Part shown: positions 11,923 through 23,974 of the stretch, piece after piece
Numbering within the stretch: the stretch's first letter is position 1
How the letters are laid out: every line of letters begins with the position of its first letter
NCBI RefSeq assembly: GCF_035222485.1
Contig: NC_085920.1
Span: 434,001 to 498,000, forward strand
Reading direction: 5' to 3'
DNA length: 64,000 bases
DNA from: Podospora pseudoanserina
Lineage: Eukaryota > Ascomycota > Sordariomycetes > Sordariales > Podosporaceae
Notes under the pieces: generated by a model
What the model was told of the DNA's origin: nothing
Databases searched by the model: none
What the model saw: only the letters and a program-made list of their open reading frames with translations
Translations under genes and position numbers: made by a program

Positions 11923-12270
11923 TATGTTGGTAGTTTACAGGATAGAGGATGGGGCACCGCTGCGTTGCGTGCACCACCAATTCTCTGTGTAAACAGAGCA
12001 GCTGTTCCAAGTGTTCTATATGGAGTACTTGGGGTAGATTTGCAGATACCTCACCATAGAGCACCCCCTGAACCTCTGACTCCCCCCTCCCCCCAGCCGG
12101 CCGGCAACCAACTGCCAAACCCTCCAAGCATGACCCTTGCCACCATTCCACCCATCAAGCAAAACCCGACCAAACCTTGTTTCCACATGCACACAAGAGT
12201 CAGGAATCACACCCGCATGAAAACCCTTTCTTCCATCCCGGAACTCCAACAACAACAACAGACAAAACCA
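11923..12270. other. Spacer between MFS gene and tRNA-Arg
   Basis: About 350 bp of transporter 3' region, including a C-rich patch near 12085-12100 and a short AAC run at 12246-12260. I see no gene. Confidence 0.4.
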
Positions 12271-12382
12271 GCCCGGCTAGCGCAATGGTAGCGCGTAAGA
12301 CTTCTACTTTCTCTCTTCTGATCTCATATGAGTTGGATTCAAAGTGATCTTAAGGCTGTGGGTTCGAGTCCCACGTCGGGCT
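12271..12382 (+). tRNA. tRNA-Arg(UCU) with 40 nt intron
   Basis: The cloverleaf can be drawn by eye. The acceptor stem GCCCGGC pairs with GTCGGGC (one G-T), with U73. The D arm is GCGC/GCGC. The anticodon stem TAAGA pairs with TCTTA, and the T arm is GTGGG-TTCGAGT-CCCAC. The loop is CTTCTA then, after the intron, A38, so the anticodon is TCT at 12303-12305. The intron (12307-12346) sits at the canonical position after base 37. It reads AGA codons, which GC-rich filamentous fungi use rarely. Confidence 0.93.
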
Positions 12383-12971
12383 TTCCTTTTGCTTTTTTGT
12401 GACTCGACACACATGAAAAAGCAGCTACCTTACTTTGTTCATTGTGATGTTTCTTTTTCTCAAAGGACCTGGTCCTTATCCTCACTATCGCCGGTTGCCA
12501 TATCCTAAAGAACCATCCCCCGCTTGTCTCCCAACCTTCACACTGCTCATGCATCAACATCTCATTATCATTCTAACATTATCTGCCTCCCCTCGTCCCC
12601 AACATACCAAAAAGAAAAAAGGGTATCAAGCAGACCTTTTGTTGCCCCCTTTCTTTTCTTTCCTCAGGTGTTTTCCCATCATCACTTATCCTCACCCAAA
12701 ATATCTACTTAATGCCCAATATCTTCCCCTTCAATCCACAACCCCAACCCAACGAAGGATGACCCTGTTCACTATCCTGCTAGATAATTCCCTCAAACCA
12801 AATAATAAACCACGCCAGAAATGTACTCCCATTTACACAAGTTCAATATGCAAAAGCCCCCACCGTTTCTTTTCCATTTTTTTTCACTAAACCGCCCCTC
12901 AAATAAAGGAAAAAGTTTCATCCCTCATAAACATATCCTCATCACATAAAATACCACAGTCATGTACAACC
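12383..12971. other. Spacer between tRNA-Arg and the F-box/LRR gene 3' end
   Basis: About 590 bp, pyrimidine-rich on the + strand, ending in the 3' region of the minus-strand gene. A T run after the tRNA near 12385-12400 would serve as the RNA polymerase III terminator. I see no gene. Confidence 0.4.
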
Positions 12972-15900
12972 TCACCTCAACCCACCAGGCCCCTTCTCCA
13001 CAACAAACCTCACCGGCCTCCTCAAACTCTTATTCACCACCCCCCGTGGCGGAATAACAGGCCTCATAACCGGCCCAGGACCTAAAGGCTTGACCCCCGG
13101 CAACGGTGGCGGTCCCATATTCGTCCTTATATTCCCCCCTCTAGACACCCTCCCGCCCCCACTGACACTCCCATATCCGACTCCTCCAGGCCCCATCTTT
13201 CCCCCAGGTGTATTCCGCACGCTACTAATCCCATTCTGCGATCCAATGACCCAAGCCTCCCCATTTTTCCCCCTCTGCCCATTAACGCCATTCCGCTCAT
13301 CATACCCCCACCTCCCCACGCCGCCCCCAATCAACCAGCTCCCCAAGTTCTTGCACTGGCTCACATCAAGCCACTCCAGCGCCGGGCAGTTCTCCAGCAC
13401 GTTTTCCACCCCGTTACCCGTCACTCGCACACAACCCCTGACACTCAACCCCCGGAGTTCGTTGAGGTGGAGGGAGATGCACCCCAGACTGGCGTCACTG
13501 ACAGCACTACCGCAAAACGCGAGACGGAGTTCCTTCAGATTGGGCAGACCAATCGAAACAACTTCAGTTGCCGTGTCGGAGAGCGCGCAGCAAAAGCTCA
13601 AGTCGAGGTGTGTAAGCCCCTTGGCGGCGTTGACAAGGGCAATGATGCTGTTGTCAGAGAGGTAGGTACAGTCAGCCAGGCACAAGTGGGTGAGCTCGGT
13701 GAACCGATAGGCTCCCCACTGCTGGAACCCGGCGTCGGTGATAGAGGTGCATCGGGTGAGGGAAAGAGACTCGAGGCGATTGGAAGCATGAGCAGCCAAG
13801 TGCGCCATGGAGCGGTCCGTAATGTGCTTGCAATACGAGAGGTTAAGGCGGCGGAGACGGGGACAGCCGATGACCGTGCCTGGAGGTGGAGGTTGAGGCG
13901 CTCCTGGTTGTCCGGCCTGTTGCTGTCCTCGTTGTTGGTACTGCGAGGATCTCCTGCCCTTCGCAGCAGAGCTAGAGATTACCACATTCTTGTGGTTCTC
14001 GCGTGGCGGCGGTGGTTCAGGCACCACCCAGCCCACTACCCTAGCAAGGAGGTTGTCGCCGACTTTGCGGCAGTTGCTCCAATCCACCTCCTCCAACCCC
14101 TTGGCATTCTCGCTCATATCCAAAATGAGACCGGCAGACACGTCCCACACGCTGCGCATTTTCCACACCTTGATATTGCTACCGCACGATCGGTACAATG
14201 CCTGGAAGCCCTCGTCGGTGATGTGGAAGCAGTTGCTGATATCTATTTTGCTTGGCCGCTGCCCAATAAAGGGCGCTAGGATATTAACTAAAGCCCAGTC
14301 ATTGACTTTCCGATTGAACGGAGCGAGGTCAATCTCGGTGCATAGGTTCGGACTCGTAGTTAACAGCTGACGCCACTTTCTACTGACGGCTCTCAATCGT
14401 ATGAGCTCAAGCAGATCGAGGTGCTGAAAAACATGTACCCAAAGGTCATCTGATATGGCCGTTATCCTATCGCCTGGTTCCGTCGCGGAGCTCCGTGAAA
14501 GGGTCCTTGCGCGCTTAGCTGGTAGAGGACAGCCATCCGGAGAAACCGGGGATAGCGGCACCGTGATAGAAGTGACCGGCTGCACCTTCACGGGGCTGAC
14601 GATGGCCGAGTTGTCTGTTTGAGGAACCGGTGGGGCCAGCGAGTTGCGACGCCGGTTACGAAGATTCTCCATGTCCACACTTAAAAAAGGATCCGGGTCA
14701 GACGGCTGTCTGGTGACATCTGAATCTTCACTTGCTGGGGAGCCGGGCTTGGAGGGCGTCGTGAAGGTGACAGTCGGCAACGCCACCTCTATCTCATTCG
14801 ATGTGGGCTTCTCTTCATCCGACGATAGCGCATGGCTTTCGGGGTCAGTCATATCCACGTCTTCGTCCGAAGAATGGTAGCGTTGCTTTGCTGTTTCTTC
14901 CACCTGTGACCTGACCTCCGGAGGACATCTCCTCCACAACTCTTCAAGCGCATCCCCACCAATCATCAGGCATTCTACGGCTGTGATGGATCGGACAGTA
15001 GCTGTTCTACCCTCTGCAAGCCCCAAACTTGCCACCTCACCAAAATACTGGCCTTGTTTTAACCTTGGCCGCGAAAATGCTGACCTCGTGTCTCTCTTGA
15101 AGGCTGGTGGGCTCAGAGGTTCGTGAATGACTTCAGCTTCTCCCCGGACGATGAAGAAGATCTCATTTCCAGGGCTCCCTTGACGGACAATGTCGGTGAA
15201 CGGTGAGTATGACTTTGGTTGTGCACTGAGGCCAAGGAAGTGCAAGATATCCGGAGGCAGGTTCGAGAAAAGAGGTAGCTCTTTGAGTGTTTTTCGGACG
15301 TTGACATAGCCGCCGCCGAGTGCGCTTCCACCAACTGTTGGATCCTCAATGACGCCTGGACTTGGAGACTTTCGCTTTTTGGTGTTGACAACGGCTCCCT
15401 CTTTGATGATACCAACTTCTCCTGTGCTAACCTCCCCAGGCACAGCTTCACGGGCTAATTGTGCGCCATTCGTCTCGGGAAGTCTGCTGCTGAGTCCGCT
15501 TTCTTGACGCTTCTTCTTGAGGATGGACAATCTCTCCTGTGCTTCTTGACGGATAGCTGTACCCATTTCTGGATATTTGGGCAGCTCAGCTTGAAGATCC
15601 TCCTTCTTCAACACGGCCAGCATGCACTTCGTCCGCGCAACGATGGTAGCAGTTCTCGGCATGTCCATCAAAACCCCGATTTCTCCAAAGAAGGCACCGG
15701 GCTTCAGCTCTGCATAAACGGCCTCACCGTCACGAGATGTGACAGCAACAACGCCCCGGACTAGCCAATACATTGCTTTCGCTTCGTCTCCCTCGGTAAG
15801 GATGTGGTCATGGGCGGAATGGAGTTGGAGTTTGAGATGGGAGATGATGGCGGCAAGGAAATCGTCGGGGGCAGACATGAAGAGTGGAAAGGAACGTATG

Positions 15901-16124
15901 CGATCCACCAAGTCGAGGGGCATGTCGGGAATGGTGGAAGCAGTCAGTGGCGAGGGACGCACTGGTCGACTTGGGTTGGTTTCGACGTTGAACGATCTGA
16001 TCACTGAAGATACCGAATCACGAGCCTGCTGTGCCGCCTGAGCTGCCGCTCCATGCTGTGCATGATGGTGCGCCAGGGCCCGGTAGGGCGAGGTTGGCGG
16101 TGTCGGAGCTCGATTCCGTCGCAT
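12972..16124 (-). CDS. Cyclic-nucleotide-binding/F-box/leucine-rich-repeat protein
   Basis: Probably an SCF ubiquitin-ligase substrate receptor whose activity may be tuned by cAMP or a similar ligand; the ligand link is inference. Intronless, 1050 aa. A disordered N-terminus leads to two cyclic-nucleotide-binding folds. The first is near residues 75-195 (PGAFFGEIGVLMDMPRTATI) and the second near 280-400 (KQGQYFGEVASLGLAEGRTATV), each with the phosphate-cassette pattern FGE...RTAT. An F-box follows near 555-600 (DDLWVHVFQHLDLLELIRL), then AMN1-type LRRs to about 945 with repeats such as LRRLNLSYCKHITDRSM. The C-terminus is Gly/Arg/Pro-rich. The same domain combination is conserved across filamentous ascomycetes. 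Confidence 0.95.
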   Translation of the reverse strand: MRRNRAPTPPTSPYRALAHHHAQHGAAAQAAQQARDSVSSVIRSFNVETNPSRPVRPSPLTASTIPDMPLDLVDRIRSFPLFMSAPDDFLAAIISHLKLQLHSAHDHILTEGDEAKAMYWLVRGVVAVTSRDGEAVYAELKPGAFFGEIGVLMDMPRTATIVARTKCMLAVLKKEDLQAELPKYPEMGTAIRQEAQERLSILKKKRQESGLSSRLPETNGAQLAREAVPGEVSTGEVGIIKEGAVVNTKKRKSPSPGVIEDPTVGGSALGGGYVNVRKTLKELPLFSNLPPDILHFLGLSAQPKSYSPFTDIVRQGSPGNEIFFIVRGEAEVIHEPLSPPAFKRDTRSAFSRPRLKQGQYFGEVASLGLAEGRTATVRSITAVECLMIGGDALEELWRRCPPEVRSQVEETAKQRYHSSDEDVDMTDPESHALSSDEEKPTSNEIEVALPTVTFTTPSKPGSPASEDSDVTRQPSDPDPFLSVDMENLRNRRRNSLAPPVPQTDNSAIVSPVKVQPVTSITVPLSPVSPDGCPLPAKRARTLSRSSATEPGDRITAISDDLWVHVFQHLDLLELIRLRAVSRKWRQLLTTSPNLCTEIDLAPFNRKVNDWALVNILAPFIGQRPSKIDISNCFHITDEGFQALYRSCGSNIKVWKMRSVWDVSAGLILDMSENAKGLEEVDWSNCRKVGDNLLARVVGWVVPEPPPPRENHKNVVISSSAAKGRRSSQYQQRGQQQAGQPGAPQPPPPGTVIGCPRLRRLNLSYCKHITDRSMAHLAAHASNRLESLSLTRCTSITDAGFQQWGAYRFTELTHLCLADCTYLSDNSIIALVNAAKGLTHLDLSFCCALSDTATEVVSIGLPNLKELRLAFCGSAVSDASLGCISLHLNELRGLSVRGCVRVTGNGVENVLENCPALEWLDVSQCKNLGSWLIGGGVGRWGYDERNGVNGQRGKNGEAWVIGSQNGISSVRNTPGGKMGPGGVGYGSVSGGGRVSRGGNIRTNMGPPPLPGVKPLGPGPVMRPVIPPRGVVNKSLRRPVRFVVEKGPGGLR

Positions 16125-19100
16125 GTTGTCTTGGGTAGACCGGAAGGAAGCCCTCCCAGAAGCCGATGGAGTACGGTACCTGATGAGATTACCTAGAATG
16201 ACCCCGAGTGTGACAGTGTATCGCGGGTAGCAATGGCTTCTCTCGCCCCGTGATGTCGTACAATGTAGAGGGCCCGGCTAGATCGAAATTAGGCGGTAAC
16301 TGTTCATGCTATATCCAGCCAGCAACTACGGCTTCCCTCACAAAAGGAAGACCAGGCACAGACAAGTTGGGGAAACCAAGTTATGCACTCGCTTGTCCCT
16401 CGCTTGTTGAGGCTCGTCTTGGCCCGTGTGGGGAAAGAGTTGATATGGCAATGTATAGGCGGAGGCGCTGGTTTCTCAAACACACTACAAGGACGTTGGC
16501 GAATTGGATTGCGTGGGTCGGTAGTTGTATGTGGAAGATCTGTTGATCGCGCAAAAACGCCTTGCGCATCCAAAGGCGCACTCGGTCTCGAACACAGTCA
16601 AGCGATTCGAAGGCCAATATCAGGCCTTCAGCAGAAGAAAGGGGCAAGACAGCTCCTCTCGATCTCTAGTGAAAGCCACGCGTAGGTTCGGAAAAGATGA
16701 GACTATAGCACCAAATTTGGTCAGTATCAATGCTTCTCCAGTGGTCCTGGCATGCCTTGCGCACCGCTTACTTGTGGTAGAAGAGTTGAAACATCCAAAA
16801 GCTGGATGGCAAGATTGTTCGACGATATCACAGATCAAAGTGTGGGGTGCACCCCCAAAGGCGGAAAGAACACGGGATAGAGATCAGCCAGCGAGTCGGG
16901 ATGCGTATGGGTGAATCTTTGATCGATGCTGCTGTTATGCTGAACAGAGACGAGACAGAGAAGGTGGAGGGAAGCAAGGGGTAGCTCGTTGGAGACGCTG
17001 GAGTCGTCCGGGTAGAAGATGTCTCGCCTGAAAGAGTCTGAAGGACTGCTGCTCTCGCGGTTCGGAGGAAAGGCAGTGGCATTCAGCCTCGATGCTAAAG
17101 AGCCACACGCTGTGCTTTTGTCAAACAAAGATTATGGACTATAGAGGTTGTTGTTGACATGGTGAGAGGTCATGGGGACCACAACAGGTAGCCGAACGGC
17201 GTGGTAATGGATGCCGGTGCCAAGCACGGCCTTGACAAACTGGAAACAACTGGGATACAATCCGGCACTTTGGCCTCCTATGTACAGCAGCAAAGGAAGC
17301 AGAAGATGGGCGTTGCGATGGGCGTTGCGATGGCCGGCGGCGGTGGAGCTGGAGGAGACAAAATGCTCGTGCTTTGGCCGATTCGGGGGAGGTGCAGACA
17401 GTTGAAGCAGAAAGGAGCTCCGTTCTTGTCGCGTCAGAGCTCGAGATTTGCGATTTGGGTAGGCTGCGGGCAGGGGCATTGAATGCGGGGCACGGCGCGC
17501 CAGGAGGCACGCTGCCAGCAAGCAAGATGCACCAGATGCAGACGATGCAGGGGTGGGGCATGACCTGCCTTCCTCTTTGTTATCTCTGCTTCCATCAGCG
17601 ATGGGAGTTGTCTCTCCTTCCTGCGACATGTGCCGCGGAACGAGGTGCTCTACCTTAATGTGGTAGCCTAACATGACCAAGCTATAAGATCCCGAGACGG
17701 GATAGACGTTGGCGGTGCTCCCATCGCCTTGTCACTCGGGTTTCTGCCGCAAATCCAACAAAACTCCCCGTCACCTCACTACCTAGGATGATTGCACCCC
17801 ACCATGCGCCATGTGGGCCATTCTACGGGAGTGGAGGGGCTACGAGTGCTCCGTAACCGCCCATTGCGACAGATACCAGATAGGAGTAGGAGACTGATAT
17901 CGCTCAGTTATGGAATCGACACAATTGACTGAGTACAGGAAGCCCGGGCTGTGGGGCGTAAACGGGCAAATGGTGGTCTCCCGTCATTCTTCAGCGGCGC
18001 AAGGAGCTGTGCAGCTGAGGGCGCCATGCTGCACGATGACGAGCTCGCTCTCCCAGCTCCGCGTGGTTCCAGCTTGCCAACGGCCCGCCAGGCAGTTGCT
18101 GAAGCTCTGTTCTCCATGCCTGAACTCAGTTAACTACTCATGGATGACGGTGATTCTGGCTTCGCGTTTCAGCCTGGGTTTGGTATTGGATACCGCCCAG
18201 GAACACTCAGGGTCCAGCGAATGCTGTGGTCACAGTGACCCCATACGCATCCGGGATGACCGGCATCTCTTCTGCCGCCTCGACCATGGATGGCCCGTGC
18301 TTCTTGTTCGAGAAGGATTCTAGCGTTGGACTGTGCGTCGGGCATGGGCCAATCTCTCCGTCTCGTCCCTGGGCTTGCCGTTGCGGACTTCTGCATATTT
18401 GACCCTGTCACCCTCTGCCCAGCCAACCAGACCGCCAAGAGACGAACGCCTGCATCAAGACGGTGTGTTTGACAGCGTGGTTATTCTGGGAAGTCGACCA
18501 AACACCTCTCTGATGAGCACCGTGGCACAGCATGAGGCGCGGGCTGAAAGGCTGAGTGAGAGCACGTCAAGAGGAGACATTGCGGGATTTCTAGTGATAT
18601 TTCTATTCTCCAAGTAGTACGGAGCAGACCTTCCATATGTAGCATCGCTTGTTAAGTAGACGACACACAAACGCAAGGACGAGCTTATATGTGGCTTGCT
18701 CGTTGAGACGAGAGAGGAAGGTGAGCTCTCCGATAAAGATGTCATGTCTTAGTTTTTTCTCATCGTCCTCGAGCTATTCAGCTTGGATCTCACGGTCTGA
18801 AAGAGTGCAAGTGGTTCAAGAGGTAGCGTTCATATCAGACTCCACCAAAACCACATGGGAATTTTAGCTGAAGAATATTATCAAGTCCGCAAAGTCCATA
18901 TCTCCATGGAAAAACTACCTATCTCCGAGCTGTGACTGGAAGCCGTCCCAAAACTTTGTCGTCATGAGGCCAAGATGTGTCATAGGGTTGGGGTTATTGC
19001 AGGCTGAACCCGGGTAGACGCGGGGTTGCTCGAAGCTTCCGGAAAGCTTGGGCCACCTTTTGGTCTTAGCTAAGCAAAAGCCCACCTCGAAACGTCATCT

Positions 19101-19206
19101 TCATTTTGCCTTTCGCCCTGGTGATGCACCACCGTTAAAAGTCCCTAGATCACACAACTCCTATTGTCGCCGTCATCATCGAGACAGCATCGACCACAAC
19201 CAGAAT
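16125..19206. other. 3 kb gene-poor region
   Basis: The longest gap in the host part of the window. Both strands carry many overlapping open frames of 60-180 codons, but none has a domain, coherent composition or splice structure I can defend. The longest (17132-17680, minus) is low in conserved-looking features. The edges must hold the promoters of the divergent F-box/LRR gene and the mitochondrial protein. A small direct repeat GGGCGTTGCGAT occurs twice at about 17307-17332. A non-coding RNA or a strain-specific small gene cannot be excluded. Confidence 0.35.
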
Positions 19207-20294
19207 ATGTCGTTCACACTTACGCTCCGCGCGGGGCTCGCCCCTCGTCTGGCGATGCAGTTTGCGAAGCCCCCGTCAGCAATGCGCGCCTTCCATCAAT
19301 CAGCCAAGCAAAATACCTTCTTCACCTCGAGGACAGCACTCAGCTCCAAGAACAGCTCCAGCAACATTCTCGCCAGACTTCGAGGCTCCTCCCGTAGTTA
19401 CCAGCAGCAGAGCGGCTATGCATACTACGATCCTGCAGCCCGCCGCAAGGAGACGGTGCGGAAGCTCATCATCGGCGGCGCCATCTTCGGCGGTACCCTC
19501 GTCGCTGTCAATGTCATGTTCAACGGGGAATCGAGAGAGGGTGGCATGCCCAAGTTTGAGCGCCAGTATCTCAACCAGACCTTCCTCCACACTGGTCTTG
19601 GTGTCGGTATTATCGGCATGACAGCCTATCAGATGCTCCAAAGCGGATTTGTCTACAGACTCATGCAGACCAACCCTTGGGTTGTCGGCATCGGTGGTTT
19701 GGCTCTCAGCATTGGTTCTATGATTGCTACCCGCTCCGTGGACCCTGACAAGTATGTTACTGCCAATCGTCAATTGTGTAGTTGGCAATTGCTAACCGTC
19801 CGTCTTCCAGTTATGTTCCCAAGTATGCCTTCTGGGCTGTCTTCAATGCCACCCAGGCCGCTTTCGTTGCTCCCTTGATGGTCATGGCTCCCCCTGCTCT
19901 TCTTGCCCGCGCCGGTCTCTATACAGCTGCCATGATGGGCTCCATCTCGATCGTCGGCGCTACCGCTAAGCAGGACAAGTACCTTTACATCGGCGGTCCT
20001 CTTCTCGCCGGTGCTGCCATTGTGGCCGTCTCTGGCTTCGCCCCTCTTGTTCTTCCCGCCACCGCCGTTCGCACACTCGCCGTCACCGAGAACCTCTGGC
20101 TCTGGGGTGGTCTGGCCGTTTTCGGTGGTTTCACTCTCTATGACGTGCAGAAGGTCTTGCACCACGCCCGCCTGGCTGAGCGTGGCCTCATCAAGCGCGA
20201 TCCCGTCAACGAGAGCATCAGCCTTGAGCTTGACTTCCTCAACATCTTTGTGCGCATGGTCCAGATTTTGATGATGCAGCAGAGGAGGAAGTAA
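19207..20294 (+). CDS. Mitochondrial Bax inhibitor-1 family protein (GHITM-like)
   Basis: A multi-pass inner-membrane protein of the Bax inhibitor-1/GHITM group, linked in the family to cristae organisation and ion or apoptosis control. Exons 19207-19751 and 19811-20294 (intron 59 bp) give 342 aa. The first 60 residues are rich in Arg, Ser and Ala without acids, as in a mitochondrial presequence. Hydrophobic helices begin at about residue 85 (LIIGGAIFGGTLVAVNVMF). The spliced junction reads DPDNYVPKYAFW. The C-terminus carries the family pattern LYDVQKVLHHARL and then LDFLNIFVRMVQILMM. The start is the first ATG giving the presequence. The 5' region from 19048 is open but lacks an in-frame ATG before 19207. 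Confidence 0.92.
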
Positions 20295-20816
20295 ACCTGT
20301 GGAGGATAGGTCGGGAAATCGATGATAAGAAGCGGCAACAGCTGGGGGTGTTCACTATCGGTAGATCAGGACCGTTGTGATCATGGAATGGGTGGCGCTT
20401 TAAGGAAATAGCGACTCTCTCTGCTCTCCTTGTGCGTTATTAGGACTTGGAAATTTGGTATAGTTTCCTTTCTGTTGGAATTGGGGTAACATCAAAGGTA
20501 CCATGCAGCCGTTGATGGCTCTCCAAATGTGTACACATAAATAGTATTATACCAGCCTTGCCACCAAGGCCAGAAAAACATTCTAAACATTGCCAAAGCA
20601 ACGTCCACTGCCAACTCCGTCGCTTGCATTTCGTGATATATCCGTTGAGGTGATGTCCATCACATGTTAAAAGCTGCCGTGCTGTGTTCCCATGTCTTCC
20701 CGACCTGTCCCATTTGTTTACCAGTACGCCGAACCCCCATTTTCGTTCACCAAACAAAAAAGATATCCCAACCCAGCTCAAAAAAATCACAGTCTTGTAG
20801 CCATCTTCCGGGGCTG
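20295..20816. other. Convergent 3' intergenic region
   Basis: About 520 bp between the stop codons of the mitochondrial gene (+) and msrA (-). Only short spurious frames are present. I see no repeat or RNA gene. Confidence 0.45.
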
Positions 20817-21547
20817 CTATTGCAAATCGGGAAAATTTCTCAAAAAGTGACTCGGGCATTCGTACCCGTACGGGTTCTTGGTGAGATACTCTTGGTGGTA
20901 ATCCTCAGCGTCCCACCACTTTTGCGCGGGAAGGATCTCGGTGACGATCTTGTTGTTCCACCACTGCTCGTTTGCTTTTTTCGTTATCTCCCTCGCTGTT
21001 TTCTCCTGCTCGGCGTCGTGGTAGAAGATCCCCGAGCGGTACTGGGACCCCCTGTCGGGGCCCTGCTGGTTGGACGTGGTGGGGTCGTGCATCCGGTAGA
21101 AGAAGGTGAGGAGGTCGGTGTAGGAGATTCTGGTGGGGTCGTAGACTAGGAGGGTGGCTTCGGCGTCTGTTGGGAATCGGGGGGAGGTTAGATTGTGGGG
21201 ATTTTGAGGGAAAGAGAGATGGGGAGGGGAAACATACGGCCTGTGTTGCCGCTGCAGACGGCGCGGTAGGAAGGGTCTTGGGCGTTACCGCCGATGTAGC
21301 CTACTCGGGCGTCATAGAGGCCTTTGGAGCCGAAATGCTTGCGGTACATGTGCTCGACGCCCCAGAAGCAGCCGGCCGCGACGGTTGCGCGGGCGGCGCC
21401 CTCGGGGTATTCCTTTTGGGTGGCGGCGGAGGCGGAGGCGGAGGTGCCCATTTTCTTGAGGAGGGAGTGGGTGTGTGGGGATTTGGCGATGGCGACTCGT
21501 GAGAAGGGGGTGAAGAGCTTGGTGAGGATGAAGGGGCAGGTTGACAT
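20817..21547 (-). CDS. msrA: Peptide methionine-S-sulfoxide reductase (MsrA)
   Basis: Reduces the S form of methionine sulfoxide in proteins, as part of oxidative-stress repair. Exons 21547-21238 and 21166-20817 (intron 71 bp) give 219 aa. The catalytic motif GCFWG is at residues about 59-63. The splice junction rebuilds SGNTGHAEATLLVYDP, the usual MsrA signature, followed by DPTTSNQQGPDRGSQYRS and the C-terminal WWDAEDYHQEYL. About 32 residues before a second Met (MGTSASAS) are basic and hydrophobic. Use of the upstream ATG could send a form to mitochondria, and the downstream ATG would give a cytosolic form; this is inference. Confidence 0.95.
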
Positions 21548-22415
21548 GGACAGAGTTACAGCAAGCAGCGAAGCTATGAGGGGAGGGGATGTGATTGATT
21601 TATTATAATGATGTAGCTCTCGCGATGCGATTGTTGCAATGGTAGCTAGGATGTGGTGGATCGTGGGCCCTGGAAAGGGTGGAGTTCCCGCGATTGCGAC
21701 AGAATGGATGTGGGATTGCGAAATGCGAATGAGGGTCTGGAGCAGCTACCGAGAGAGATTTATTGACGATGTTTTCCGGGATGTCAAATGAGGAAGGAGA
21801 GGAAGGATGGGATGAGTCAACTCTTCGAGAATCTGGAGCGGGGGAAAAGTGAAGATAAAGAATTGGCCGGTGGGAATTGTCAGCATTCATATGCTTTTAG
21901 TGACAAAAACTGTCATCGAAGCAGTGATTCCAAAGCTCTGCTGAAGCTCTTTGCGATCGTGACGTCGCGCTGCCGGGATTCGCAGATTCGGCGCGGGGCA
22001 AAACCACAAGGGGCGACATGGGATTCCAAATCAATGAGGGGTATTTGACAATGCAGGGTTAGGGCTCATATCGATATGATGAAAAAGGAGTGACCCCTGA
22101 ATCCAAGTCCAACGTGTTTCTCTCACTCGTTAGGAGGATTCCCGTGGCTCCGAGAGACCCAGGTTACAAATTTCGACAAGAATAAGAGTTTAAAAGATAG
22201 CCAATATGCCTTTTGAGATAATCAATACGTCGTTGAAAGTAAGATACCGACGTCACCTTTTCGCTCGACGAATCAAGGTCACCGATGTACCTTATTCGCC
22301 AAGACATTGGTTTCCAACCTCTAGCTCTTTGAGTAGATGAGCATCAAAGGCCCTCTTGACACCAACTATTCCAGGAACGTGGTCAGGATGTATCTATGTA
22401 TGAAGTGGGTATTCT
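21548..22415. other. Intergenic, upstream of msrA and 3' of the membrane-protein gene
   Basis: About 870 bp. The part next to 21548 should be the msrA promoter. I see no conserved coding frame, repeat or RNA gene. Confidence 0.4.
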
Positions 22416-23974
22416 TCACTCACAAATATTGTAGTAGAACAACGTCCCCAGAATGGGCGCCCATACTATGGATGCAACAACCTGTCCATAGCTCCATCGA
22501 TTCCATGCGGATATGCCCAATTCCTCAGCGATATTGTGGAGTGTCCAGACATGAACGGCCAAGTTCACCATCATCAAGAACTCAACAAAACCCCAGAGGA
22601 GCCGCACTATTCTTCCAGTCCATCGTAAACGACGTGCGTTTACAAAACCACCAACCCATCGAGGGATCCTGCTTTTCTCAATATGCAGCAGGTCTTGTTT
22701 AAGAACTAGAATCATGACTACTGGATAGATATGCGCTCTTCTGGCACTCCGAAAAGAAGGCGGGGTCAACTCGGGAATTGAGGCCTAACAGAACGCCTGC
22801 AACGAAGGATTGTTGCCCCACTGTTGGACTTTTTCTGTAGCACGGAGATGGCACCAGACTGTCTCCATTGTTGGGGAAAGGCTTTCCAGATTATCGATGA
22901 CCACCGCAAGAATGCAGTTTCCGAGGATGAGGGCCAATGTATACCACCTAAAAAATGCCCGGTTGGCTGACAGAATCTCTTGTAAAAGTCGAAACAAAGT
23001 CTTACCATCCCATCCCCACTCGCTGAAGAAAAGATTGTATCAGGAGTACAGGCAACACGCCATTGACTGCTAGAACCTGCACCAGTTACGAGTTCATGAT
23101 GTTGAAGGGCGCTTTCAAAAGTGCCATGGCTCGATGTACTACTAACCATGAGCACTGGATATGTCCCGGAATTCAAGATGTTCATCAACCCGTATGCTAC
23201 GAAGACCATGAGGGTTTGAGCAGTATGAGAGATCAAAACCTATACCTCATTGACACTCATATTAGTTGGCTTGTTCAAGAGAACCAGGAGTCGTCGACTT
23301 ACGCCAGGTCCAGCAACATCAGCGTTGACAGTCACATCTGTGCCATCACAGTAACTTGTTAATGCGGATTGTAGCCCAAGAATAGAGGACGAGCTGTCAA
23401 AACCCACTCGCTGCAAATTCAAAAGGTCCGGGGAACAGTTGCCGAGTAGCCCGTCGTGTGCCTGGCAAGACGCTACAGCGCACTGCAGTACTGAACCCAG
23501 GACGGAAGATCCATTCCAATCTCGAATGTTGTTCACTCCATATGCTCTGAGCTCTGCCATGTCATCCGAGTCCAGCGGCCAGGCTAGACTGCCGCTCCGG
23601 ATGAGAACTTCCGCAGAAGCAAGAGTGACGCAGTTGGCGAGAGTACTGGTGGACGCAGACCTGCTATCAGGATCCATATAGGTAAAGGTGCAATTTGGCT
23701 CTTGGTTGAACCCAATCCGGCATCCGGATTTCAATAGCTTCAGAGCAGGTTTTCCATCCGCATATTGATATTGGCGTCGATTTTGGGCGTCATGATCGGA
23801 GGAGTTCGAAGTGAATTCAATGAAGCGGAAAAGGCGCTTGATGCCTGAAACCACCAAAGAAAGTGGGATCAGATCGGTCTCATCATGGCCTTGCATATTT
23901 TCACGATTGATGGTAAAAAGAAGCCGCTCAGGGTTTGCTGACAGGACAGTTCCTGAGTTCCAGCTCTTTGCCAT
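22416..23974 (-). CDS. Fungal polytopic membrane protein of unknown function
   Basis: I recognise only the fungal family type: a Cys-containing N-terminal part ending in GTDVTVNADVAGPG, spliced to VLISHTAQTLMVFVAYGLMN, the first of several membrane helices. Exon 1 is 23974-23303 (224 codons). Exon 2 is 23239-23006, and helices continue in a frame covering 22997-22416 (WYTLALILGNCILAVVIDNL and later VWTLHNIAEELG). The junction after 23006 and a stop near 22786 are not resolved: a weak 45 bp intron could remove the stop, or the gene may be decaying. Four Cys in exon 1 (GCRIGF, NCTF, NCVTL, QCAVASC region) may form disulfides outside the membrane. Function is unknown. Confidence 0.6.

Noticed and set aside
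17132-17680. 182-codon open frame on the minus strand in the gene-poor gap
   Set aside because: No domain, no clear splice or start context, and overlapping long frames on the other strand and in another frame; composition looks like chance in GC-rich DNA.
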